From NCBI RefSeq assembly GCF_900109525.1, contig NZ_FOAN01000001.1:682001-746000 (forward strand): a stretch of DNA of 64,000 bases. Reading direction: 5' to 3'. The translations under genes and the position numbers were made by a program. Source of the DNA: Allobosea lupini (GTDB lineage: Bacteria; Pseudomonadota; Alphaproteobacteria; Rhizobiales; Beijerinckiaceae). The notes below the pieces were generated by a model that was not told where the DNA came from, searched no databases, and worked only from the letters and a program-made list of their open reading frames with translations. This document shows, piece after piece, positions 41,183 through 49,595 of this stretch; position 1 is the stretch's first letter, and every line of letters starts with the position of its first letter.

Positions 41183-41662
41183 TTACCCCGCCGGCACAGT
41201 CAGCCCTGTCTTGACCCGGTCCATCGCGACGAAGGTGCGGAACTTGCGGATATTCGCGTCGGCGAAGAAGAGCCGGCGGGTCAGCGCCTCATAGGCCGCC
41301 ATGCTCGGCACCAGCACGACCAGCATGAAATCGACCTCACCGGTAACGTAATAGCACTGCTGCACCTCCGGCGCGGCGAGGAAGGCGCGCTTGGCGGCGT
41401 CGATATCCTTCGCCGTCTCGCTGACCAGCTCGATCTCGACGAAGATGGTGATCGGATGGCCGAGCGCCGCCGGCTCGACCACCGCGACATTGGCGGTGAT
41501 GACGCCGTCCTTCTCCATCCGGCGGATGCGGCGCTGCACGGCCGGCGCCGACAGATTGACCTTCTCGCCGATCACCCGCTGCGGCGTGGTGTTGTCCTCC
41601 TGCAGGATCGCGAGGATCGCCCGGTCGAAAGCGTCGAGGGTGGAGGCGGATGGTTCGCTCAA
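41183..41662 (-). CDS. Lrp/AsnC-family transcriptional regulator
   Basis: A 159-residue Lrp-type regulator. The wHTH (AFDRAILAILQEDNTTPQRVIGEKVNLSAPAVQRRIRRMEKDGVI) is N-terminal, and the C-terminal alpha-beta RAM domain (TIFVEIELVSETAKDIDAAKRAFLAAPEVQQCYYVTGEVDFMLVVLVPSMAAYEAL) binds an amino acid. It is divergent from diaminopropionate ammonia-lyase, its likely target. The 117-bp gap contains three TTGCA half-sites at 41697, 41716 and 41739, consistent with multi-site Lrp binding. Confidence 0.93.
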   Translation of the reverse strand: MSEPSASTLDAFDRAILAILQEDNTTPQRVIGEKVNLSAPAVQRRIRRMEKDGVITANVAVVEPAALGHPITIFVEIELVSETAKDIDAAKRAFLAAPEVQQCYYVTGEVDFMLVVLVPSMAAYEALTRRLFFADANIRKFRTFVAMDRVKTGLTVPAG

Positions 41663-41779
41663 GCGAAGCTCCAGGGAGAATGATTATGAAACAAACTTGC
41701 AAGGCTGGCGGATGATTGCAGCGCCTTTTTCGCGACGCTTGCAATATCCCTTCGCTGGATATCGCAAAGAGGCAAAACC

Positions 41780-42973
41780 ATGCTCCTGCTCAACCAACTC
41801 CCGGATTTCCGCCAACCGCTCCATCCGGTCGATGCGCAGACGCTCGGCTCAAGCGGAGCCGACGCGATCGAGCGGCATCTCGCCGGGCGGGCCGAGCATG
41901 TGCCGACACCGCTGCGCGCCCTACCAAGCTTGGCCGCGGAGCTCGGCATCGGGGCGCTGCATCTCAAGGACGAAGGCCAGAGGCTCGGTCTCGGCAGCTT
42001 CAAGGCGCTCGGCGGCGCCTATGCCGTCACGCGCCTGGTGCTGGAGGCGGCAGCTGAGCGGCTCGGACGAACGCTCGACGAAGCCGAGCTGACCTCGCCG
42101 GAGGTTCGCGCGATCGCATCCGAAATGACCTTCGCCTGCGCCACCGACGGCAATCACGGCCGCTCGGTCGCGCAGGGCGCGCAGCTCGTCGGCGCGCGCT
42201 CGGTGATCTTCATGCATGGCGGCGTCAGCGAGCCGCGAGCCGCGGCGATCGCCCGCTTTGGCGCGCAGATCGTGCGCGTCCCAGGCACCTATGACGATTC
42301 CATCGTCGAGGCGGCCCGCGTCGCCGATGAAAAGGGCTGGACGACCGTCTCCGACACCTCCTGGGACGGCTATGAGCGAATCCCCGGCCTAGTCATGCAG
42401 GGCTATACCGCCATCATCCGCGAGGCGCTGCGGCAGCTGCCGGAGCCGCCGACCCATGTCTTCGTCCAGGCCGGCGTCGGCGGCATCGCGGCGGCAATCG
42501 CGGCGCAGCTTGCGCTGGAGTTTGGCGAGAAGCGGCCGGTCTTCATTGTGGTCGACCCGGCTCGCGCCGCCTGCCTGTTCGAGAGCGCCCGCGCCGGGCG
42601 ACCGACCAAGATCGCCCATGGCGAGCCGACAGTGATGGCGATGCTGGAATGCTACGATCCCTCGCCTTTGGCCTGGCGCGTGCTATCGCGCGTCGCCGAT
42701 GCCTTCATGACGGTCGAGGACGAGGTCGCGGTCGAAGCGATGAACCGGCTGGCGCGCCCGGCTGGCAGCGACCCGGCCATCGTCGCCGGCGAGAGCGGCG
42801 CGGCCGGCTTCGCCGGGCTGCTGGCAGCGCTGCGCGATCCGCAGGCCCGCGCAGCGCTGAAACTCGACGCATCCTCGCGCGTCTTCGCCGTCGTCACCGA
42901 GGGCGCGACCGATCCAGAGCGCTACGCCGAATTGGTCGGGCTGACGCCGGCCGACGTCGCCGGGACGGCGTGA
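41780..42973 (+). CDS. dpaL: diaminopropionate ammonia-lyase
   Basis: A 397-residue PLP enzyme of fold type II, matching 2,3-diaminopropionate ammonia-lyase (YgeX), which converts 2,3-diaminopropionate to pyruvate and two ammonia. The PLP-binding Lys75 is in LGSFKALGGAYAV, and the N-G-Q/PLP-phosphate loops appear as CATDGNHGRSVAQGAQ and VQAGVGGIAAAIAAQ. TTVSDTSWDGYERIPGLVMQGYTAI is a family hallmark. It starts an operon with a GST (TGATG overlap) and is divergent from Lrp. It may also act on D-serine or related diamino acids. Confidence 0.93.
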   Translation: MLLLNQLPDFRQPLHPVDAQTLGSSGADAIERHLAGRAEHVPTPLRALPSLAAELGIGALHLKDEGQRLGLGSFKALGGAYAVTRLVLEAAAERLGRTLDEAELTSPEVRAIASEMTFACATDGNHGRSVAQGAQLVGARSVIFMHGGVSEPRAAAIARFGAQIVRVPGTYDDSIVEAARVADEKGWTTVSDTSWDGYERIPGLVMQGYTAIIREALRQLPEPPTHVFVQAGVGGIAAAIAAQLALEFGEKRPVFIVVDPARAACLFESARAGRPTKIAHGEPTVMAMLECYDPSPLAWRVLSRVADAFMTVEDEVAVEAMNRLARPAGSDPAIVAGESGAAGFAGLLAALRDPQARAALKLDASSRVFAVVTEGATDPERYAELVGLTPADVAGTA

Positions 42974-43602
42974 TGTCGGAGAAGCTGACGCTGCTCTACC
43001 AGAGCCATTCGCCCTATGCCCGCAAGGTTCTGGTCTGCGCCCATGAGCTCGGGTTGGTCGACCGTCTCGATGTCGTCCACCATGAGACCAGTCCGACCAA
43101 CCGCAACGACGCCGTGTTCGCGCAGAACCCGCTCGGCAAGGTGCCGGTGCTGCTGACGCCCGATGCCGGCGCTCTCTTCGATTCCGTGGTTATCTGCGAC
43201 TATCTCGACCGGCTCGCCGGTAAGGGCTCGCTGATCCCGTATGACGCGCCGGCGCGCTATGAAGCGCTGCGGCTGCAAGCGCTGGCGCAGGGCCTGTGCG
43301 ATGCCGGCATCGCGGTGCGCTGGGAGACCGAGCGCCGGCCGGAGGCGCTGCGCTATCCGCCGCTCGCCGAAGGGCAGACGACCAAGCTGCTCGAAGCCTA
43401 TGACTATCTCGAATCGCAGGCCGATCTCGACGGGCCGGTCACGGTCGGTCAGATCGGGCTCGCGACCGCCCTCGGCTGGCTGAGTTTCCGGCGCCTGCCG
43501 GATTTCCGCGCGCGGGCGCCAAGGCTCGCCGGCTGGTATAACCGCTTCAACCAGCGCCCGTCGATGCGCGCCACGCCCTATGAGGGCGAGACGCAGGACT
43601 GA
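42973..43602 (+). CDS. glutathione S-transferase family protein
   Basis: A 209-residue GST-fold protein. The N-terminal thioredoxin-like domain has LLYQSHSPYARKVLVCAHELGL (Ser/Tyr active-site region at residues 10-20) and the NPLGKVPVLLTPDAGALFDSVVICDYLD glutathione-gamma-Glu site with the cis-Pro of KVPVL. The helical C-terminal domain ends RPSMRATPYEGE. Its start overlaps the dpaL stop (TGATG), so it is cotranslated. The link to diaminopropionate metabolism is unclear; it may detoxify or isomerise. Confidence 0.9.
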   Translation: MSEKLTLLYQSHSPYARKVLVCAHELGLVDRLDVVHHETSPTNRNDAVFAQNPLGKVPVLLTPDAGALFDSVVICDYLDRLAGKGSLIPYDAPARYEALRLQALAQGLCDAGIAVRWETERRPEALRYPPLAEGQTTKLLEAYDYLESQADLDGPVTVGQIGLATALGWLSFRRLPDFRARAPRLAGWYNRFNQRPSMRATPYEGETQD

Positions 43603-43605
43603 GCC

Positions 43606-44235
43606 TCAGCTCTCGATCGGCACCATCGCGGCAACAGCCAAGTCGCCAGGACGCTCGCTCTGGGCCAATCCCTCGGCGACGCCGACGCGATCTGCCAGCG
43701 GGCGGTTCTGGCTCATCTTGCGTTTGCCTTCGAGCCTCGTGATCGGGATGCGCAGACCGACGATGCCGCGCAGTTGCGCCTTCACGAACTCGGGCGGCGC
43801 GTCATCGACCGTCCAGGGCTCCGCCCGCGTGCCCTCATGCAGATTGGTGAGGCGCGTCACCGCATCGAGCAGACGCTCGGGATCGTCGAAGAACTCGGCC
43901 GGGCCATAGGCGTGGACCGCCTGGTAGTTCCAGGTCGGCACGACCTTGCCGGTCTCCCGCTTGGTCTCGTACCAGGACGGCGTGACATAGGCGTCGGGCC
44001 CGTTGAACAGCACCATAGCCTCGCCGATCGCCGCGGCCTTCCATTGCGGATTGGCGCGGGCGAGATGGCCGTGGAGCACGCCGAACTCGCCCTCCTCCTC
44101 CGCCAGGATCAGCGGCAGCGGCGTCGCGAGCAGCCCTTCGGCGGTGGCGGTGACGAGGGTGGCGAGCCGGCAGGCACGCATCATCGTGTGGATCTCGGCG
44201 CGGTCGTCGACGCGGAAGGCCGGCGGCGTGTACAT
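43606..44235 (-). CDS. FMN-binding negative transcriptional regulator PaiB-like
   Basis: A 209-residue protein of the PaiB family: a split-barrel FMN-binding fold that in Bacillus represses sporulation and degradative enzymes, and in others acts as an FMN-linked reductase. Typical stretches are MYTPPAFRVDDRAEIHTMMRACRLATLVTA, HLARANPQWK, AMVLFNGPDAYVTPSWYETKRETGKVVPTWNYQAVHAYG and LRGIVGLRIPITRLEGKRKMSQNRP. It is divergent from a MocR gene, 50 bp away, a pairing seen for PaiB-like genes in proteobacteria. Role unknown. Confidence 0.9.
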   Translation of the reverse strand: MYTPPAFRVDDRAEIHTMMRACRLATLVTATAEGLLATPLPLILAEEEGEFGVLHGHLARANPQWKAAAIGEAMVLFNGPDAYVTPSWYETKRETGKVVPTWNYQAVHAYGPAEFFDDPERLLDAVTRLTNLHEGTRAEPWTVDDAPPEFVKAQLRGIVGLRIPITRLEGKRKMSQNRPLADRVGVAEGLAQSERPGDLAVAAMVPIES

Positions 44236-44285
44236 GAAACAGGTCTCCTTGCGGTCGCCGCCGTCATGCCGCTAATCTGGCCCGC

Positions 44286-45752
44286 ATGAAACGACCAGTT
44301 TCAAGCATTCCTACTGGACCAGCTGAAAACGAGATCGGTGCCCAACGCCGGGTCATCGCGGCGATCAAGCGCGAGATCGCGGCCGGTGTGCATGCGCCTG
44401 GCTCGCGCCTGCCGTCGACGCGGGCGCTCGCCGCCGAATGGGGCCTGTCGCGCACCACCGTCACAGCCGCCTTCGAGCAATTGGCCGCCGAGGGCTATCT
44501 CGAAACCCGGCCGGGCGCGCGGGCTCGGCTCGCGGCGGGGCTGGCACAAGTGGAGTCGGCAGCGGAAGACACTCCCGAATCTCGCACGACCAAACTTTCC
44601 GCCTATGGCCAGCGGCTGGCATCCGCCGCGCCGATCCCATGGAGCCCGCAGCCTTTCCCGATCGATTTCCGCTATGGCGAGCTCGCCGGCGGCGATTTCC
44701 CGACATTGGCCTGGCGACGGGCTCTGACGAAAGCCGTGACCAGGCGACCTGCCCGCCTGCGCTACGGCGATCCGCGCGGCCTGCCGGAATTGCGGGCCGC
44801 CTTGCAGGGCTATCTCTGGCGCGGCCGCGGCCTGCGCTGCGATATCGACGACATCCTCGTCGTCAACGGCTCGCAACAGGGCTTCGACCTCTGCACGCGG
44901 CTGCTGCTCGACCCCGGCGACCGAGTCGTGATCGAGGACCCTGGTTACAATCTGGCGCGCCAAGCCTTCCTGGCGGCGGGCGCCGAGCTTGCGCCCCAGC
45001 CGGTCGATCGCGAGGGCATGCAGACCGCAGCGCTGCCGCCGGCACGGCTAGCCTTCGTCACGCCCTCGCATCAATTGCCGCTCGGCAGCATCCTCTCGGC
45101 GCCGCGCCGGCAGGAACTGCTCGCCTGGGCGGCGCGCCATGGCGCCTTCGTCATCGAGGACGATTACGACGCCGAATACCGCCACGGCGTCGGCCCGGTG
45201 CCGCCTTTGCGCTCGCTCGACCAGGCCGGCAGCGTCATCTATCTCGGCACGGTGTCGAAGACGCTCTCGCCGACCCTGCGGCTCGGCTATCTCGTGCTGC
45301 CGCCGGCGCTGCGCGAGATCTTCGCCAGGGCCAAGCGCATGGTCGACCGGCATACGCCCGAACTCGAACAAGCCGCCCTGGCCGAGCTGATCGAAAGCGG
45401 TGCCTATGAGCGGCATGTCCGTCGCATCCGGCGCCGCAATGGCGAGCGACGAGCCGCCCTGCTGAAAGTGCTGCGTGAGCGGCTGGGCGAGCGCGTCAGT
45501 ATCGTCGGCACCGATGCCGGCCTCCATATCCTCGCCTGGATCAACGGGCTGCCGCAAACGCGCGAGGCCGAGCTGACGGAGCGGGCAGCGGCAGCCTCGC
45601 TCGGCCTCTATGGCGTCAGCGGGCTCTATGACCGGCCGGACGATCCTGAGCGCCGCGCCGGCCTCGTCATCGGTTATGCGGCGCTCGACGAGGCGCAGAT
45701 CGCCGCAGGCATCGCGCGATTGGACGGGCTGCTGCGCGAACTCGGTGCGTAG
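44286..45752 (+). CDS. MocR/PdxR-type regulator (GntR-aminotransferase fusion)
   Basis: A 488-residue chimeric regulator: an N-terminal GntR winged helix (IAAIKREIAAGVHAPGSRLPSTRALAAEWGLSRTTVTAAFEQLAAEGYLE) fused to a fold-I aminotransferase domain. The PLP Lys325 is in YLGTVSKTLSPTLRLGYL, and the substrate-binding FVIEDDYDAEYRHG stretch is conserved, so PLP binding is expected. Members sense PLP or a PLP-amino-acid adduct. Two GACCAG repeats 24 bases apart (44293, 44317) and CTGGACCAG at 44314-44322 lie within the first codons, a plausible autoregulatory site. The likely target is the divergent paiB-like gene. Confidence 0.93.
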   Translation: MKRPVSSIPTGPAENEIGAQRRVIAAIKREIAAGVHAPGSRLPSTRALAAEWGLSRTTVTAAFEQLAAEGYLETRPGARARLAAGLAQVESAAEDTPESRTTKLSAYGQRLASAAPIPWSPQPFPIDFRYGELAGGDFPTLAWRRALTKAVTRRPARLRYGDPRGLPELRAALQGYLWRGRGLRCDIDDILVVNGSQQGFDLCTRLLLDPGDRVVIEDPGYNLARQAFLAAGAELAPQPVDREGMQTAALPPARLAFVTPSHQLPLGSILSAPRRQELLAWAARHGAFVIEDDYDAEYRHGVGPVPPLRSLDQAGSVIYLGTVSKTLSPTLRLGYLVLPPALREIFARAKRMVDRHTPELEQAALAELIESGAYERHVRRIRRRNGERRAALLKVLRERLGERVSIVGTDAGLHILAWINGLPQTREAELTERAAAASLGLYGVSGLYDRPDDPERRAGLVIGYAALDEAQIAAGIARLDGLLRELGA

Positions 45753-45755
45753 ACC

Positions 45756-46556
45756 TCAATCCCGGTACACCGGCTCCTCGGCGTCGAGCTGGCGGCGGAT
45801 CGAGGCCAAGTGCAGGCGCGCCGATTCAGGATCGCCTTCGCGCATCTGCTGGTAGGCCGCTTCGGCGATCTCGCGCTTCACCGGCAGCACCTGGCGCCCG
45901 GTCGAAAGCGCGAGCGCCTGCACCTCGCAAGCGCGCTCGAGATAATAGAGATCGTCCCAGGCCTCGGCGATGGTCGGGCCGAGCACCATGACGCCATGGT
46001 GCTTCATGAAGACGATGTCGGCGTCGCCGACCGCGCCGGCGATGCGGTCACCCTCGCGCTCGTCGAGGGCAAGGCCGTTATAGTCGCGATCGAACGCGGT
46101 GCGGCCGTAGAACTTCAGTGCCGTCTGGCCGGCGAAGATCAGCGGATCGCCCTCGGTCATCGAGAGCGCCGTCGCATAGGGCATGTGGGTGTGGAAGGCG
46201 ACGCGGGCGCGCGGCAGGTTCTTGTGGATGCGGGCATGGATGTAGAAGGCGGTCGCCTCGGGCTGGCCCTCGCCGGCGACGACATTGCCGTGGAAATCGC
46301 AGATCAGCAGTTTTGATGCGGTGAGCTCGCGGAAGGCCCAGCCATAGGGATTGACGATGAAGAGGTCGTCATAGCCCGGCACCAGCGCCGAGAAATGGTT
46401 GCAGATGCCTTCCTCGAAGCCATAGCGCGCCGCCGTGCGGAAGCAGGCGGCAAGATCGCGCCTGGCCTCCCAGATTGCATCGGAGTCGAGGTTCGGCTGG
46501 TTCGGGCCGGCGGAAGCGGTCGCCGGCGTCGCGCCGGGCTTGAGTGAGTGTGCCAT
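45756..46556 (-). CDS. class II aldolase/adducin family protein
   Basis: A 266-residue protein of the L-fuculose-phosphate-aldolase/adducin family. The Zn-binding signature is VAFHTHMPYATALSMTEG near residue 125 (H-x-H), with the acidic FSALVPGYDDLFIVNPYGWAFRELTASKL block before it and MKHHGVMVLGPTIAEAWDDLYYLERACE after it. It probably performs retro-aldol or epimerase chemistry on a sugar phosphate or similar. The N-terminus contains TPATASAGPNQPNLDS, likely disordered. It converges with the MocR gene, with stops close together. No sugar-kinase partner adjoins it. Confidence 0.9.
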   Translation of the reverse strand: MAHSLKPGATPATASAGPNQPNLDSDAIWEARRDLAACFRTAARYGFEEGICNHFSALVPGYDDLFIVNPYGWAFRELTASKLLICDFHGNVVAGEGQPEATAFYIHARIHKNLPRARVAFHTHMPYATALSMTEGDPLIFAGQTALKFYGRTAFDRDYNGLALDEREGDRIAGAVGDADIVFMKHHGVMVLGPTIAEAWDDLYYLERACEVQALALSTGRQVLPVKREIAEAAYQQMREGDPESARLHLASIRRQLDAEEPVYRD

Positions 46557-46650
46557 GACGCCAGTCTAGGGCTGCTCTGGAACGAGGCAAGCGAGCTGCC
46601 CTGCGCCTGGTGAAGACACCTGTGCTGATGCCCGCATGGCGGCGGCCTCC

Positions 46651-47748
46651 TCAGGCAGAGAGCCAGTGAAGCGACCCCGGGGCGAGCTTCAGCCTGGCCT
46701 CGCTCCCGACCTCGAACAGTTCGCGCCCGGACTGGAACGGCATGTCGACCGCTACCTCGGCAGAGCCGATCCGGGCGCCATAGCGGACGCTGGCGCCGAG
46801 GAATTCGCGGTTGGCGATGACACAGGGCAAGGACAGCGCGCCCTCCTGCGAGCCCGCCGGCTCGACGAGGCTGGCATGCTGCGGCCGAAAGACCAGCGCA
46901 GCGCCATCGGGAACGGCGGCCCCGTCGCCGATCGGGAACTTCACGCCGCCCTCGATCTCGAAGCTGCGCTCCGCGCCGCTGCCGACCACGCGCCCCTTCA
47001 GGATGTTGGCCGTGCCGAGAAAGCCGGCGACGAAGAGGTTGGCTGGGCGCTCATAGAGCTCCATCGGCGTGCCGACCTGCTGGACGATGCCGTCGTTCAT
47101 CACCGCGATGCGGTCGCAGATCGAATTCGCCTCCTCCTGGTCATGGGTGACGAATATTGTGGTCAGGCCGAGCCGCTGCTGCAAATCGCGCAATTCGCGC
47201 CGGACCTGCACGCGCATCTTGGCGTCGAGATTGGAGAGCGGCTCGTCGAGCAACAGCACCTTGGGCTCGACCGCGACGGTGCGGGCGACCGCGACGCGCT
47301 GCTGCTGGCCGCCGGAGAGCTGCGAGGGCCGGCGCTCGGCGAGATGGCCAAGCCCGACGAGGCCAAGCGCCGCCTCCACCCGCCGCTCGATCTCGGCGCG
47401 CTTCACGCCGCGCTCCTCCAGGCCGAAGGCGACGTTGCGGCGAACGCTCATATGCGGCCAGAGTGCATAGGACTGGAAGACCATGCCGACATCGCGCTTC
47501 CACGGCGGCAAGCGGGAAATATCCTGTCCGCCGATCGTGACCCTTCCGGTATCGGCTTGGTTGAAGCCGGCGATCAGGCGGAGCAGCGTGGTCTTCCCGC
47601 AACCGGAAGGGCCGAGAAAGGCGAAGAACTCGCCGGGCTCGATCGAAAGGTTCACGTCCTTCAGCACATGGTTGTCGCCATAGGACAGGTTGACGCCCTC
47701 GATCGCGACCGAGACGGCCGGCGTGGTCAGGGAGACGTTTGCGTTCAT
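46651..47748 (-). CDS. ABC transporter ATP-binding protein (Fe/AEP/polyamine type)
   Basis: A 365-residue ATPase of the FbpC/PotA class. Walker A is GPSGCGKTT (about residue 44), the Q-loop VFQSYALWPHMSV, the signature LSGGQQQRVAVARTVA, Walker B LLLDEPLSNLDA and the H-loop VTHDQEEA. A C-terminal TOBE/OB regulatory domain follows (KGRVVGSGAERSFEIEGG and on). It is the last gene of the minus-strand operon binding protein-permease-ATPase; its ATG begins one base after the permease stop. Confidence 0.94.
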   Translation of the reverse strand: MNANVSLTTPAVSVAIEGVNLSYGDNHVLKDVNLSIEPGEFFAFLGPSGCGKTTLLRLIAGFNQADTGRVTIGGQDISRLPPWKRDVGMVFQSYALWPHMSVRRNVAFGLEERGVKRAEIERRVEAALGLVGLGHLAERRPSQLSGGQQQRVAVARTVAVEPKVLLLDEPLSNLDAKMRVQVRRELRDLQQRLGLTTIFVTHDQEEANSICDRIAVMNDGIVQQVGTPMELYERPANLFVAGFLGTANILKGRVVGSGAERSFEIEGGVKFPIGDGAAVPDGAALVFRPQHASLVEPAGSQEGALSLPCVIANREFLGASVRYGARIGSAEVAVDMPFQSGRELFEVGSEARLKLAPGSLHWLSA

Positions 47749-47749
47749 G

Positions 47750-49459
47750 TCAGTGGCCCATTCCCTTGGCCTTCTGGCTGCGTTCGACGATGAGGTGCGA
47801 CAGGAAGGTGCAGGCCGCGACGAGCACGACCGCGACGACGCCGAGCGCCGCGCCAGGGCCCCGCCCGGCGGCCGACTGCATGAAGACGTAGAGCCCATAG
47901 GCCAGCGGCGCATCGGAATTGGATTGCACCAGCATCAAGGTCGCGGAGAGCTCGACCGCCGCCGTCGCGAACGAGGTGACGAAGCCGGCGAGGATGCCGC
48001 CGGTCATCAGCGGCACGACGATGCGGCGCACCGTGCGGGCCTTGGTGGCGCCGAGGTTCTCGGCCGCCTCCTCCAGCGAGACCGAGATCTGCTGCAGCGC
48101 GGCATGGCAGGCCCGCAACGCGTAGGGCAGGCGCCGGATCGCCAGCGCCATGACGATGGTGATCCAGAGCGCCGCAAGCGGCGTGCCGTCCGGCAGGGTG
48201 ATGCCGTAGAAGGTCCTGAGATAACCGATGCCGAGCACGACTCCGGGGATGGCGAGCGCCGCCGTGGCCATCCAGTCGAGCCATTCGCGGCCGACGAGCT
48301 TCGTGCGCAGCACGAGATAGGCGATGGCCACGCCAAGCACGACATCGATGCCGCCGGCGATGGCGGCATAGATCAGGGTGTTCTTGATATAGAGCGAGCT
48401 CTCGCCGAAGACGCGGCCGTAATGGGCGATCGTGTAGGCGTCCGGCAGCGGCGAGAACGACCAGATCGTCGCAAAGGAGAGCAGCAGCAGCGCCAGATGC
48501 GGCGCCAGCACCAGCGCCAGGATCAGGATGACGACGCCATAGCCGAGCACAGCCTCGTGCGGGCGCATCACCCGCCGGGCGAGCCCGCCGCCGCCGCGCT
48601 GGGTCGTGGCGTAATCACGGCCTTTCAGCGCCAGCGCCGAGAGCCACATCGCCAGCACCGAGGCGACGATCAGCACGACCGAGATGACGTATCCCATCGG
48701 GTCGGCGATGCCGATCGAGGTCACCCGCAGATAGGCCTGCGGCGCCAGCATGTCCTTGACGTTGAGCAGGAGCGGCGTCGCCAGATCGTCGAAGACCTTG
48801 ACGAAGACCAGCGAGGCCCCGGCAAGATAGCCCGGCAGCGCCAGCGGGAAGACGATGCGCCGGAACAGGCGGAATCCGGAGGAGCCGAGGTTCTGCGCGG
48901 CCTCCTCCATGGCGCGGTCGATATTGCGCAGCGCCGCCGAGAGATTGATCAGGATGAACGGAAAATAATGGACGGATTGGACGAAGATGACGCCGTTCAG
49001 CCCTTCCATGAAATCGATCTTGAAGCCGAACCAGTCGTCGAGCAGCAGGTTGATCGAGCCATTGCGGCCGAAGAAAAGCTGCATCGCCACCGCCCCGACA
49101 AAGGGCGGCATGATCAGCGGCAGAAACCCGAGCGTCTGGACGATCGCAGCGCCGCGAAAGGCGAAGCGCGTGGTGAGATAGGCCAGCGGCAGCGCCAGCA
49201 CCGAGGCCCAGACCACCGACATCGCAGAGACATAGAAGGAGTTCCACAAGGAGCGCATGAACAGCTCGGTGCGGACGAAGTCGTAGAAATTGACCAGCGT
49301 GAAGGTCGAAGTGCCCTTCTCGGTAAAGGCGACATAGATCACCGTCGCCACCGGCAGCACCAGGAAGACGAGCAGGAAGGCGGCGATGGCGAGCGCCAGC
49401 GCGATCTGGCCGGGCGTGGCGGCGAGCGCGCGGGACGGAGTAGCAGGGACGGCGGTCAT
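47750..49459 (-). CDS. ABC transporter permease, two-domain (FbpB/PhnV-type)
   Basis: A 569-residue double permease, two six-helix ABC permease domains in tandem, as in iron FbpB, thiamine ThiP and the 2-aminoethylphosphonate PhnV/PhnU group. Each half has an EAA loop (AMEEAAQNLGSSGFRLFRRIVFPLALPG in the first; ISVSLEEAAENLGATKARTVRRIVVPLMTGG in the second). With the binding protein and ATPase it forms a single importer. The substrate is not fixed by sequence: ferric iron, 2-aminoethylphosphonate or phosphoglycerate are possible. Confidence 0.92.
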   Translation of the reverse strand: MTAVPATPSRALAATPGQIALALAIAAFLLVFLVLPVATVIYVAFTEKGTSTFTLVNFYDFVRTELFMRSLWNSFYVSAMSVVWASVLALPLAYLTTRFAFRGAAIVQTLGFLPLIMPPFVGAVAMQLFFGRNGSINLLLDDWFGFKIDFMEGLNGVIFVQSVHYFPFILINLSAALRNIDRAMEEAAQNLGSSGFRLFRRIVFPLALPGYLAGASLVFVKVFDDLATPLLLNVKDMLAPQAYLRVTSIGIADPMGYVISVVLIVASVLAMWLSALALKGRDYATTQRGGGGLARRVMRPHEAVLGYGVVILILALVLAPHLALLLLSFATIWSFSPLPDAYTIAHYGRVFGESSLYIKNTLIYAAIAGGIDVVLGVAIAYLVLRTKLVGREWLDWMATAALAIPGVVLGIGYLRTFYGITLPDGTPLAALWITIVMALAIRRLPYALRACHAALQQISVSLEEAAENLGATKARTVRRIVVPLMTGGILAGFVTSFATAAVELSATLMLVQSNSDAPLAYGLYVFMQSAAGRGPGAALGVVAVVLVAACTFLSHLIVERSQKAKGMGH

Positions 49460-49477
49460 GTCTGGCCTTGCGAGAGG

Positions 49478-49591
49478 GCGTCATGCCCGGGCTCGACCCG
49501 GGCATCTCCGGACGAGTGGCGCAGCTTCAGCGGAGCCATATCCGGAATGAGATTCCCGGGTCGGCGCATACGCGCCGCCAGAGAATGACGC
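49478..49591. repeat. intergenic palindromic repeat with GCGTCAT/ATGACGC ends
   Basis: Ends GCGTCAT (49478-49484) and ATGACGC (49585-49591), a hairpin TGCCCGGG/CCCGGGCA near the left end and GGCGC/GCGCC near the right. It occupies the gap between the permease and binding-protein genes of an operon. The style of ends is the same as the elements at 31681 and 41077, though the interior differs. Confidence 0.65.
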
Positions 49592-49595
49592 ACGC

